From assembly GCA_902825855.1 (NCBI GenBank), contig CADECW010000027.1, forward strand, positions 1 through 59,535: a DNA stretch of 59,535 nt. Reading direction: 5' to 3'. A program made the position numbers and the translations under genes. The stretch comes from an uncultured Rhodospirillales bacterium (GTDB lineage: Bacteria; Pseudomonadota; Alphaproteobacteria; Reyranellales; Reyranellaceae). Below, in pieces: positions 1 to 8,200 of the stretch (the stretch's first letter is position 1; each line of letters opens with the position of its first letter). The notes under the pieces are model-generated. The model did no database searches. It saw only the letters and a list, made by a program, of their open reading frames with translations, and was not told the origin of the DNA.

Positions 1-1
1 G

Positions 2-715
2 TCAGTTGACCTCGAGCCAATCGCGGCGGACTTTGGGCGCGTCGCGCAGGCTGTCCGGGTTGCCCTCGAAGACGATCTGGCCGTGACCCATGACATAGAC
101 GCGCTGCGACACGCGCATGGCGATTGTCAGCTTCTGTTCGACGAGAAGGACCGAAACTCCCTGCCGACAGATTTCGCGAATGACCTCGGTGACGACGTCG
201 ACAATCTTGGGGGCCAATCCTTCGGTTGGCTCATCGATCAAAATGACACGTGGATTGCCGAGAAGCGAGCGGCAGATCGTCAACATCTGTTGCTCTCCAC
301 CAGACAACATGCCGGCCGCCGTGTTGCGGCGCACCTTGAGTTGCGGGAAGAATTCGAACATCTGGTCAACCGTCCAGGTCGGAACACCGGAACGAGGTGG
401 CTGCATCCCGATCCGCAAATTCTCGTCGACCGTGATATTGGCGAAGATCTCACGCTCCTCCGGCACGTAGGCGACGCCGACGCGCGCCACCTGGAAGGCA
501 CGTTCGCCGGCAAGCTCGCGCCCGGCGAGGCGCACGCGCCCCGCGGTCGGCGGCACCAATCCCATGATGGCCTTCAGGGTCGTCGACCGGCCCGACCCGT
601 TTCGCCCCAGCAGGCTCACGATTTCGCCGGATGCGATCACCATCGAGACGCCATGCAGGATATGACTCTTGTCGTAGTGGGCGTGCAGGCCCTCGACCTC
701 CAGAAGGTTGGCCAT
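2..715 (-). CDS. livF: LivF-type ABC importer ATPase
   Basis: Cytoplasmic ATPase of a branched-chain amino acid/amide (HAAT) importer, 237 aa, the usual LivF length. The Walker A loop at residues 37-44 reads GRNGSGRS, so the normally invariant lysine is arginine (codon CGG). The signature LSGGEQQ lies near residue 138 and the Walker B region ILIDEP near 160, followed by the D-loop and the H-loop area. It is the last gene of a five-gene minus-strand operon; its ATG shares one base with the stop of livG, which implies translational coupling. The stop codon lies at bases 2-4, so the gene is complete. Family membership is certain; the substrate (leucine-type amino acid, amide or urea) is not shown by the sequence. 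Confidence 0.93.
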   Translation of the reverse strand: MANLLEVEGLHAHYDKSHILHGVSMVIASGEIVSLLGRNGSGRSTTLKAIMGLVPPTAGRVRLAGRELAGERAFQVARVGVAYVPEEREIFANITVDENLRIGMQPPRSGVPTWTVDQMFEFFPQLKVRRNTAAGMLSGGEQQMLTICRSLLGNPRVILIDEPTEGLAPKIVDVVTEVIREICRQGVSVLLVEQKLTIAMRVSQRVYVMGHGQIVFEGNPDSLRDAPKVRRDWLEVN

Positions 716-1488
716 CAGTGCACCTCCTCGCCGAGATACGCTTCCTGCACCTTCCGGTCGGCGCGCACCGCCGACGGCTCGCCAGAAGCGATGATCTCAC
801 CATAGACCAGCACCGAGACCTGGTCGCAGAGCGTGAACACGACGCTCATGTCGTGCTCCACGACCAACAGCGTACGTCCTTCGGTGACTCGGCGGATGAG
901 GTCGACGATGTAGTTTGTCTCGTCGCGAGACATGCCAGCCGTCGGCTCATCGAGGATCAGCACAGCTGGATCCGTGGCAAGCGCCATGCCCATCTCCAGA
1001 ATTCGCTGCTCGGAGTAAGCCAGGTCGCCGGCGAGACTGTCGCGCCGCCGGGTCAGACGGAGTTTCTGGAGATACTCATCCACCTCCTCGTTGACCGCCG
1101 TCAGGCTGCCGATCGGCTGGAACAGCGTGAGGCGATGGCCACGCCGTCCCATGATCGAGATGCGCAGGTTCTCGGCCACGCTCATGCGCGGAAAGACGTT
1201 GGTAATCTGGAATGACCGCGAGAGCCCCAGTCGGTTGATGATGTGCGGCGCGAGCCCGGCGATGGGGGATCCGTTGAGCAGAATATCGCCGGAGGTCGGC
1301 GCGTAGTGGCCCGAAATCAGGTTGAACAACGTCGACTTTCCGGCACCGTTCGGGCCGATCAGCGCGTGGCGCTGGCCGCCCAACACGGCGAGATCGACGC
1401 CGCGTATGATTTCGGTGTCGCCGAAGGACTTTCTGAGAGCCTTGAGCTCCAGCACCGGCTCACCGATCGGAGAGGGCTGCGCGCTCAT
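715..1488 (-). CDS. livG: LivG-type ABC importer ATPase
   Basis: Second ATPase of the HAAT importer, 257 aa. Walker A at residues 45-52 is canonical (GPNGAGKS). The signature is the LivG-style variant LAYSEQR instead of LSGGQ, followed by LILDEPTAGM (Walker B). The C-terminal part matches the BCA_ABC_TP_C extension typical of LivG. It is expected to pair with LivF as a heterodimer below the LivH/LivM pore. Its start overlaps the end of livM by 4 bp and its stop overlaps the livF start by 1 bp. Because LivF has the altered Walker lysine, this subunit may carry most of the catalytic work; that is inference. Confidence 0.93.
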   Translation of the reverse strand: MSAQPSPIGEPVLELKALRKSFGDTEIIRGVDLAVLGGQRHALIGPNGAGKSTLFNLISGHYAPTSGDILLNGSPIAGLAPHIINRLGLSRSFQITNVFPRMSVAENLRISIMGRRGHRLTLFQPIGSLTAVNEEVDEYLQKLRLTRRRDSLAGDLAYSEQRILEMGMALATDPAVLILDEPTAGMSRDETNYIVDLIRRVTEGRTLLVVEHDMSVVFTLCDQVSVLVYGEIIASGEPSAVRADRKVQEAYLGEEVH

Positions 1489-2789
1489 GGGGGAGGAGCC
1501 ACTGGTGCTGCGCTCGCTGACGGCGCAATCGGCTCATCCGGCAACTCACGCGTCGCCGCGAGCCATGCCCGCGCGGTGATCCGTCGGGCCATTGGCAGGA
1601 GCGTGCCACCGATCGCCAGCAGCATGATCGGAATGGCCCAAGTCACAGGCGAAAACGGCTCGAACGAATGACCGAACAGCTGGTACGGCACCCACTCGCC
1701 CTTGGCTGCTGTACGTTTGGCGAGGTAGGCATCGGTCAGCACCACGTGAATGCTCTCCACCACGAAAACCAGACCCGCGATCAGCAGCAGCCCGACGAAC
1801 AGGCACAACAGGTAGGGCGCGGCGAGATGCTTCCAGCCATTGGCCTTGATCTTGCGGGCGTGCAAGTCGACAAGACCGCCAAGCCCTTGCGGCGCGAACA
1901 GCATGACGAGCACGAAGATCAGGCCCTGGTAGAGCAGCCACGAGCGGGTGAGATCGGATGTGATACGCGCAAAAAATGTCATGATCATCGCGCCGAGCGC
2001 CGGCCCGAAGAAGGTGCCGGCGCCGCCGATGAAAGTCTGAAGCACGACGTTGGCCGAGGCCTGCGCGGAGAAGATCGTATAGTTGGCGGCCTCGTTGGCA
2101 ATGGCAAGCAGAGCCCCGGCAACGCCGGCGAAAAGGCAGGAAATCGCGAAGATCAGCGTGCGAGCGACATGGGTATTGAATCCCAGGAACCGCACGCGCT
2201 GCTCGTTGTCGCGCAGGGCCAGCGCCAGCCGTCCGACCGGCGTCTTGGTGAATGCCCACATGCACCAGGCCGACACGACGAACCAGCCGAGGGTCAGATA
2301 GTAGACTTCGGCGTCGGAGCCGAAGCTGATGCCCCACGACGGTCCGCGGATCGTCGCAATGCCCGACTCTCCGCCGAATAGCGCGTTCCAGGTCGGCGCC
2401 AGCGTGAACAGGAGTTCGGCCAACGCCAAGGTGACCATCGAGAAGTACACGCCCGTGCGTTGGGTAGCGAACCACCCGAAGACCAGTCCGAACAGAAAGC
2501 CGACCAACGCGCCGGCAAGCGGGATCATCGGCGTCGGGAAACCGAACAGCTTGTGCTCGATCGCACGCATCAGATGCAGCGCGGCGAATGCGCCGAGTCC
2601 ATAGTAGGCAGAATGGCCGAACGAGAGCATTCCCGCCTGGCCCATGGCGAGAGCGAAGGCGAGTGCGAACAACGCGGCGATCATCATCTTGATCGCCGCG
2701 TTCAGCAGGTTGGGTGACAGGAACAGAGGCAATATGACGAGCAGTCCGAGCGCGGCCAGCAGCGGGACGATGGTGCGCGTGTTGATCAC
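1485..2789 (-). CDS. livM: LivM-type ABC importer permease with C-terminal extension
   Basis: Inner-membrane permease of the HAAT importer, 434 aa. The start is GTG at 2787-2789, overlapping the livH stop by 4 bp; the longer open frame upstream only shadows livH. The core, with about 8-10 hydrophobic segments, contains the family's MGQAGMLSFGHSAYYGLG stretch near residue 45 and the IGGAGTFFGPALGA loop near residue 255. After the usual end (near residue 305) comes an extension of roughly 130 residues with two further hydrophobic segments and a Pro/Ala-rich tail. LivM proteins are usually about 300-420 aa, so this sits at the long end. It forms the pore with LivH. Confidence 0.9.
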   Translation of the reverse strand: MINTRTIVPLLAALGLLVILPLFLSPNLLNAAIKMMIAALFALAFALAMGQAGMLSFGHSAYYGLGAFAALHLMRAIEHKLFGFPTPMIPLAGALVGFLFGLVFGWFATQRTGVYFSMVTLALAELLFTLAPTWNALFGGESGIATIRGPSWGISFGSDAEVYYLTLGWFVVSAWCMWAFTKTPVGRLALALRDNEQRVRFLGFNTHVARTLIFAISCLFAGVAGALLAIANEAANYTIFSAQASANVVLQTFIGGAGTFFGPALGAMIMTFFARITSDLTRSWLLYQGLIFVLVMLFAPQGLGGLVDLHARKIKANGWKHLAAPYLLCLFVGLLLIAGLVFVVESIHVVLTDAYLAKRTAAKGEWVPYQLFGHSFEPFSPVTWAIPIMLLAIGGTLLPMARRITARAWLAATRELPDEPIAPSASAAPVAPPP

Positions 2790-3727
2790 TGGCGATCTCC
2801 CATCAGGCCGGCCGGGCGGATGAGCAAGACGAGAAGCATGAGCAGGAACGGCATGCTGTTGGCGATAGTCGAGAGCTGTAGGGTGAAAAGGCCACCGACG
2901 TCGCTTGCCCATGAACCGAGCCCGAACAGACCGAACAGATCGGCGATCGACACGTTGAGGCCGACGGAGAAGGAGATGAAAAGCCCGATCATCAGCGACG
3001 CGATGAGGGCGCCGACAACCGACCCGAGTCCGCCTATGACGACGACGACGAACACGAGCGTGCCGAAGTCGACCGCCATGTTGGGACCGGTCGGGTAGAA
3101 CGCTCCGGCTACGGCGCCGGCTAGCCCTGCCAGGGCGGAGCCCCCTGCAAACACCGCCATGTAGACCACGGGCAGATTGTGGCCGAGCGCCTCGACCGTG
3201 GCAGGCCGATAGGTCGCTGCGCGCACGACGATGCCGACGCGGGTACGGGTGAGCAGCAGGTAGAGGATGACGAACATCGCAAGCGCCACGGCGCCCATGA
3301 ACAGCCGGTAGAACGGATAGTTGGTCTCGAAGATCGTGAAGGCGGCAAAGCGCATGTAGTTCGGCATCTGGTAGCTGACCAACGCGTCGCCGTAGAACAG
3401 CTTGATCACTTCTTCGATGATGAAGGCGAGGCCGAAGGTAAGCAGCAGCTCGTGCGCGTGCCCGTACTTGTGAACTCGGCGCAGCATGTAGCGCTCGACG
3501 AGGACGCCCGCCAACCCCGCGACTACTGGCGCAAGCAGAAGTCCGATCCAGAAGCCGCCGAGTCGCGTCAGCGTGAAACCGACATAGGCGCCCAGCATGT
3601 AGAACCATGCGTGGGCAAAGTTCAGTACGCCCATCATGCCGAAGATCAGCGTGAGTCCCGCTGAAACCATGAAGAGCAGCAGTCCGTGAACGATGCCGTT
3701 CAGGACCGAGACGACGATGTATTCCAA
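2786..3727 (-). CDS. livH: LivH-type ABC importer permease
   Basis: Inner-membrane permease of the HAAT importer, 313 aa, about eight membrane segments. It begins directly with hydrophobic sequence (MEYIVVSVLNGIVHG) and contains the LivH hallmark GLTLIFGMMGVLNFAHA near residues 24-40 and the VVVVIGGLGSVVGALIASL loop near residue 228. It is the first permease gene after the binding protein, separated from it by 107 bp containing a strong hairpin. It overlaps livM by 4 bp. The family call is secure; the transported solute is not. Confidence 0.93.
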   Translation of the reverse strand: MEYIVVSVLNGIVHGLLLFMVSAGLTLIFGMMGVLNFAHAWFYMLGAYVGFTLTRLGGFWIGLLLAPVVAGLAGVLVERYMLRRVHKYGHAHELLLTFGLAFIIEEVIKLFYGDALVSYQMPNYMRFAAFTIFETNYPFYRLFMGAVALAMFVILYLLLTRTRVGIVVRAATYRPATVEALGHNLPVVYMAVFAGGSALAGLAGAVAGAFYPTGPNMAVDFGTLVFVVVVIGGLGSVVGALIASLMIGLFISFSVGLNVSIADLFGLFGLGSWASDVGGLFTLQLSTIANSMPFLLMLLVLLIRPAGLMGDRQ

Positions 3728-3775
3728 GTCGCCCCCACTCGAATGAACCTAGGGTGGCAAGAAAGCGCGGTGGCA

Positions 3776-3810
3776 GCTGCCCTCATGCCAATCCCGTGCA
3801 TGAGGGCAGC
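3776..3810 (-). promoter_or_regulatory. 13-bp perfect hairpin between binding-protein gene and livH
   Basis: GCTGCCCTCATGC at 3776-3788 is the exact reverse complement of 3798-3810, with a 9-nt loop. It lies in the 107-bp gap after the binding-protein stop. No T-run follows in the direction of transcription, so it resembles an mRNA-stabilising or partial-termination stem-loop more than a full terminator. Such stems often let a periplasmic binding protein be made in excess over its membrane partners. Confidence 0.7.
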
Positions 3811-3834
3811 GGTGGCTGTCGGCCGCGACCGGCG

Positions 3835-5079
3835 TCAGGCCGGCGGGCGCTCCATCTTGCAGCTCGGTTGCACCGGGCTGGAGGCTTGCTCACCCGTCAG
3901 CAGGCGAATGGTCTTGAAGCCGTTGTCGGTGTTGTCGGCCTTGAACTTGGCGTCCTTCGACACGACGGCGATGGCCAGCGGCACCAGCGCCTGATGGTCC
4001 TCAGACCGCATCTTTATCGGACCCATCGACGTGTCGACCGTGACCTTTTCCATTGCGTGGGCTAACGCCTTGACGCTGAGCTTGTCGCCCGGCTTTGCCT
4101 TCAGCGCCTTCAGCGCCTCGCCGAGGCCCCACATGGCATGAGTGACATGGCCCTGCACGTTCAGCGGATACTGGCCGGTCTTGGCCTTGAAGTCCTCCGC
4201 GAACGCCGCCGTCTTCTCGCCGTTGGCATCGGGAAAGAAGGTCGATTGCGTGTAATGGCCGACCGCGGTGTCGCCGGCGTTGGCAATGTTGCCCGGCTGG
4301 TCGATCCAATAGGCGAGAAAGCGTGCCTTGAGCCCCGAGTCGCCCGCAGCCTTCATCAGCAGCAGAAGATCGTTCGACCAGTTGCCGGTCACCACCGTGT
4401 CGGGCCCCGCCTCCTTGATCTTGGCGACGTACGGCGCGAAATCCTGAATTTTGTTCACGTCATGGATCACGTCACCAACGATCGTGTAGCCGTAGTCTTT
4501 GGCATAATCACGGGTCAGCTTCTGGACGTCGTGGCCCCAGCTGTAGTTCTGGCCGATGATGTAGACCTTGCTGCCAAGCGCGTTTGCCTCCTTCATCGCG
4601 ATCAGCATCGCCTTGAGGCGGATCTCGGCGTTCCCGTTCCAGCGGAAATGATAGAAGTGGCACTTCGGCCCAGTGAACTCCATCGCCTCGGCGCCGACGT
4701 TGATCCACATGATCTCCTTGCCGGGATTGCGCGCATTGTGCTTCTGCACGTCCGCCGTGATCTGCCCGCCGATAGCCGACGACGCTCCCTGGATGATGAT
4801 CTGAGCACCGTCATTGATGGCGGCCTTGAGCTTGTCAGCTGCTTCCGAGGGCCCTCCCTGGTTGTCGTATTCGAGGAGCTTGACTCCGTCCGGCCAGGCC
4901 TTTTCCGCCTCGACCTTGGCCAATCCATATTTTACCGCCGACTGGAACAGCTTTCCCGTTACGGCTTGGCCACCGGACAACGACTCGATGAGAGCGATTT
5001 TGACAGGCTCGGCATTTGCGACGCCGGCCAGTAAGCAAGCTGCTGTAAAACACGTAGCGGCGACTATCGTCTTGGTCAT
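3835..5079 (-). CDS. Branched-chain amino acid/amide-type periplasmic binding protein
   Basis: Periplasmic binding protein (Peripla_BP_6/LivK type), 414 aa. A Sec signal peptide is clear: MTKTIV, a hydrophobic core, and cleavage after VANA near residue 23. The mature protein starts with EPVKIALIESLSGG, the typical first strand and ligand loop of HAAT binding proteins. AGGAGG at 5086-5091 (read on the minus strand) sits 6 nt before the ATG and fixes the start. It heads the livHMGF-like operon and captures the ligand. The ligand cannot be read from the sequence; relatives bind amino acids, amides, urea or aromatic acids. The promoter should lie within 5092-5251, but no convincing -35/-10 pair was seen there. 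Confidence 0.9.
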   Translation of the reverse strand: MTKTIVAATCFTAACLLAGVANAEPVKIALIESLSGGQAVTGKLFQSAVKYGLAKVEAEKAWPDGVKLLEYDNQGGPSEAADKLKAAINDGAQIIIQGASSAIGGQITADVQKHNARNPGKEIMWINVGAEAMEFTGPKCHFYHFRWNGNAEIRLKAMLIAMKEANALGSKVYIIGQNYSWGHDVQKLTRDYAKDYGYTIVGDVIHDVNKIQDFAPYVAKIKEAGPDTVVTGNWSNDLLLLMKAAGDSGLKARFLAYWIDQPGNIANAGDTAVGHYTQSTFFPDANGEKTAAFAEDFKAKTGQYPLNVQGHVTHAMWGLGEALKALKAKPGDKLSVKALAHAMEKVTVDTSMGPIKMRSEDHQALVPLAIAVVSKDAKFKADNTDNGFKTIRLLTGEQASSPVQPSCKMERPPA

Positions 5080-5251
5080 GCGTGTCCTCCTGCTTTTTCT
5101 TACTTCCTCCGTTCAAACTCGGTTACGCTACCAGTGATGCATGTGCCCTGCAGCTTTGCGGGCCAGCTCAAATCCGTCAATACCCGGGGACGGTTCAACC
5201 GCAGGGCCGAAGCCACGGGCTGAAGATCTGCCCGACTGATCGGCCAGCCAA

Positions 5252-6355
5252 TCAGGCGATGACCAGCACTGCCTTGCCGAGCACGTCGAGATACGGCGTC
5301 ACGCCGAGGCCCGGACCGGTCGGCGCCTTGATGTAGCCGCCGCGATGCTGCGGCCCGCCATCGGCGATGCTCCGGGTGTTGTAGCCGTTTACGTCACTCG
5401 AGCTGAAGCGGAATGCCTCGGGTGTCGAATGGGCGAGATGGGCGATCGCCGCCGTTACGATGTCGCTGCCGCCCGAGTCCTCGATGGTCATCGCGATGCC
5501 CATGGCGACGCAGAAGTCGCGCATCTGGCGTGCCATCGTGATACCGCCCACCTTGCTCAGCTTGATGTTGACCACGTCCATCGCCTGATCGGCATGGGCG
5601 CGCAGCAGCATGGCCGGGCCGTCGATGATCTCGTCGAGGACGAAAGGCAGGCTGGTGCGCCGCCTAATGCCGAGGCACTCGCCATAGCCCAGGCAAGGCT
5701 GCTCCAGATAGAGGTCGATATCCTCGATAGCGCGCACCACGCGCGCTGCCTGGTAGGGCAGCCAGCTCGTGTTGGCGTCGGCCACGAGGACCTCGCCGGG
5801 TTTCAGGCTCGCGGCGACGGAGCGGATACGGGCGATGTCGAGATCGGCGTTGCCGCCGACCTTTATCTGGAAATGGTGATGGCCCTCGGCGCGACATACG
5901 GCGACACGCTCGACCATGCGCTCTGGCGTATCCTGCGAGATCGCGCGATAGCACTTGACCGCCTCGCCCTGGCAGCCGCCCAGCAGAGTCGAGACAGGCA
6001 CGCCGCAGCTGAGTCCGAGAATGTCCCAGCAGGCGATGTCGAGTGCCGACTTCACGTAAGGATGGCCCTTGAGGTGCTGGCCCATGATCCGGTTGACGAC
6101 ACCGAGCTGCCTTGGATCCTGGCCGAGCAAATGCGGCGCCAGCTCGGCGAGCCCGGCGCGCACGCCGTTGGCGTAGGCCGGCAGATAGGCCGGCCCGAGC
6201 GGACAGACCTCGCCATGGCCGATCAGGCCGGCATCGGTATGGAGGCGCACGACCGTGGAGTCGTAGGTGCGGATCGACTGGCCGCCCGACCAACTGTAGG
6301 TGCCCTCCCGCAAAGGCAGATCGACCTGATGGACCGTGATCTGGGTGATCTTCAT
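5252..6355 (-). CDS. Enolase-superfamily (mandelate racemase/muconate lactonizing) enzyme
   Basis: Cytoplasmic, 367 aa, a normal length for the MR/MLE family. The N-terminal capping domain starts MKITQITVHQVDLPL. The barrel carries the metal ligands in VADANTSW (near 192), LEQPC (near 218) and LDEI (near 242). The second-strand lysine lies in FQIKVGG (near 164; the first position of the usual KxK is Gln), and another catalytic lysine in KLSKVGG (near 268). The overall look resembles hydroxyproline-betaine epimerases and cis-3-hydroxyproline dehydratases, but the substrate is not proven. It is divergent from the fused flavin oxidase at 6460, which fits a joint role in converting a cyclic amino acid or opine-like compound. 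A Mg2+ requirement is known for the family. Confidence 0.85.
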   Translation of the reverse strand: MKITQITVHQVDLPLREGTYSWSGGQSIRTYDSTVVRLHTDAGLIGHGEVCPLGPAYLPAYANGVRAGLAELAPHLLGQDPRQLGVVNRIMGQHLKGHPYVKSALDIACWDILGLSCGVPVSTLLGGCQGEAVKCYRAISQDTPERMVERVAVCRAEGHHHFQIKVGGNADLDIARIRSVAASLKPGEVLVADANTSWLPYQAARVVRAIEDIDLYLEQPCLGYGECLGIRRRTSLPFVLDEIIDGPAMLLRAHADQAMDVVNIKLSKVGGITMARQMRDFCVAMGIAMTIEDSGGSDIVTAAIAHLAHSTPEAFRFSSSDVNGYNTRSIADGGPQHRGGYIKAPTGPGLGVTPYLDVLGKAVLVIA

Positions 6356-6459
6356 TAGACGCCTACGTGCGATATGCTAACTTTTGTGCGGATCACGACT
6401 TTTCGAAACTGCATCATTTCCTTGATCCACCAACGTTTCAGGACCCAGTCGGCCGGCCA
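6356..6459. promoter_or_regulatory. Probable divergent promoter region
   Basis: 104 bp between the start of the enolase-family gene (minus) and the preferred ATG of the oxidase gene (plus). It is clearly more AT-rich than the flanking genes. A GTG at 6367 would extend the oxidase frame by 31 residues, but those residues do not look like the ferredoxin domain and would remove the promoter space. No -10/-35 pair was convincing. Confidence 0.4.
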
Positions 6460-8190
6460 ATGTCGATCGAGCACGCCCAAAGTTGTTCACATATTGAACT
6501 TTCGTACAAGCCGGCCGTCGAGGTGACCCTGGACGTCGAAGGACGGTCAGTACCGGCCCGGATGGGCGACACGCTGGCGGCGGCGCTGTGGGCAGCGGGC
6601 ATCACTGCGCTGCGCGAGACTGCGCGCGGTGAGAGGCGCGGATTGTTCTGCGGCATGGGCGTCTGCAACGACTGCCTCGTGAGCATCGACGGCCGGCAAA
6701 GCCAGCGCGCCTGCATGACCAAGGTGACCGGACCACACACTGTTCGCCGGCAGGGCTTCCCCGTTCGCCTGCCGGAGTCGGCAACCGGCGAGGCGCCGAT
6801 CCTCTCGTCGGACCTCGCCGTGCGCACGCCTGATCTGCTGGTGATCGGCGGCGGCGCGGGCGGCCTGTCGGCGGCGTCGGTGGCGGCCGAGGCAGGTCTC
6901 GGCGTCGTGCTGATCGACGAACGCGCCCGACCGGGCGGACAGTTCTTCAAGCAGCCGGGAGAAGCGCATCGCTTCGCCGCCACCATGGCAGCCGACGCAC
7001 AGGTTGCCGAAGGACGCACGCGCATCGATCGGGCGCGCCGGGCCGGCGTCGAGATCATCTCCAACGCCGACGCGTGGGGCGCGTTCGCGCCCATGACGAT
7101 AGGCGTCACGACGCCAGCACAGTCGCTGTTGTTCCGGCCACGCCGGTTGATCGTCGCGACCGGCGCTTACGAGCGTGGCGTGCCGGTGCCGGGATGGACA
7201 CTGCCCGGCGTCGTGACCACGGGCGCGGCTCAGACGTTGCTCAAGACCGACGGCGTACTGCCCGGCCGTCGGATCGCGGTTTGCGGCAACGGCCCGCTCA
7301 ACCTGCAGGTCGCGCTGGAACTGGCGCGCGCCGGTGCCCAAGTCACAGTGGTCGCGGAATTGGCCCGACGGCCCGGTCTCGGCGACGCCGGCTCCTTGCT
7401 GCGCCTGATGACGAGCGACATCGGCCTCGCCTGGCAGGGCGTCGACATGCTGCTCGAGATGCGCCGGCGCCGCATCCCGCTCCTCTACGGCCAGCACCTG
7501 ACTCGCATCGAGCAGTCCGGCGAGGAGCTCGCGGCGTGGCTCGGCCAACGCCGCTTCGAGGTCGATGCGGTCCTGATGGGTTATGGCTTCATGCCGACCA
7601 ACGAATTGCTGCGTGCGCTAGGCTGCCGGCACGATTTCGATGCCGAGCGCGGTCATCTCGTCACCCAGCGCAATGAGGATTGCGAGACGAGCGTGGCCGG
7701 CGTCCACGCTGTCGGCGACTGCTGCGGACTGGGCGGAGCACGATCGGCAGCCGACGAAGGCATGATCGCGGGCGCCGCCGTCGCGCGCGCCCTGGGATGC
7801 GCTGTCGACCCGCGGGCGGTGGCGAATGCACGCCGAGCGTTGCTGCGTCATCGTCGCTTTCAAAACGCGCTATGGCGAGTGTTCGCCGCACCGCGCCCGC
7901 GGGCCGAACGAGAAGAGCCCGATACGATCGTCTGCCGCTGCGAGGAAGTGACTCTCGGCGCTGTCGAAGCGGCGGTGGGAGACGGCGTGCCGACGATCGG
8001 AGAGGTCAAGCGGCGCACGCGGCTTGGCATGGGCCGCTGCCAGGGCCGCTATTGCGCCCCCATGCTGGCGTCGCTGCTGGCGGAGCAACAGGGACGGCCG
8101 ATCGACGAACTCGCCTTCTTCGCGCCCCGCGTGCCAGCCAAGCCGGTCGCGATCCGCGATCTCGTGCGCCTTGGCTCAGCCGCGCCATGA
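6460..8190 (+). CDS. Fused [2Fe-2S] + FAD/NAD-binding oxidase alpha subunit (opine/hydroxyproline oxidase type)
   Basis: 576 aa from ATG 6460. The N-terminal ~90 residues are a plant-type [2Fe-2S] domain (CGMGVCNDC and then a cysteine in RACMTKV), as found separately in HcnA or the small subunits of opine and D-hydroxyproline dehydrogenases. Next comes a pyridine-nucleotide-disulphide-type FAD domain (VIGGGAGGLSAA), a second nucleotide-binding fold (RRIAVCGNGPLNLQ), and a BFD-like C-terminal [2Fe-2S] domain (CRCEEVT near residue 490, GRCQGRYC near 525). It is therefore HcnA and HcnB, or small and alpha subunits, in one chain. The partner is the DAO-type flavoprotein 10 bp downstream. It likely passes electrons from an amine oxidation to a membrane acceptor. 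The substrate is unknown. Confidence 0.87.
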   Translation: MSIEHAQSCSHIELSYKPAVEVTLDVEGRSVPARMGDTLAAALWAAGITALRETARGERRGLFCGMGVCNDCLVSIDGRQSQRACMTKVTGPHTVRRQGFPVRLPESATGEAPILSSDLAVRTPDLLVIGGGAGGLSAASVAAEAGLGVVLIDERARPGGQFFKQPGEAHRFAATMAADAQVAEGRTRIDRARRAGVEIISNADAWGAFAPMTIGVTTPAQSLLFRPRRLIVATGAYERGVPVPGWTLPGVVTTGAAQTLLKTDGVLPGRRIAVCGNGPLNLQVALELARAGAQVTVVAELARRPGLGDAGSLLRLMTSDIGLAWQGVDMLLEMRRRRIPLLYGQHLTRIEQSGEELAAWLGQRRFEVDAVLMGYGFMPTNELLRALGCRHDFDAERGHLVTQRNEDCETSVAGVHAVGDCCGLGGARSAADEGMIAGAAVARALGCAVDPRAVANARRALLRHRRFQNALWRVFAAPRPRAEREEPDTIVCRCEEVTLGAVEAAVGDGVPTIGEVKRRTRLGMGRCQGRYCAPMLASLLAEQQGRPIDELAFFAPRVPAKPVAIRDLVRLGSAAP

Positions 8191-8200
8191 CGAGCCCATC

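Noticed and set aside
2790..3608. Open frame continuing upstream of livM, giving a 707-residue translation
   Set aside because: It lies wholly over livH in another frame and has an arginine-rich, non-family sequence; livM starts at GTG 2787-2789 with a 4-bp overlap.
6367..6459. GTG 6367 as start of the fused oxidase gene
   Set aside because: The added 31 residues do not resemble the ferredoxin domain, lack a ribosome site and would leave only 11 bp for two divergent promoters.
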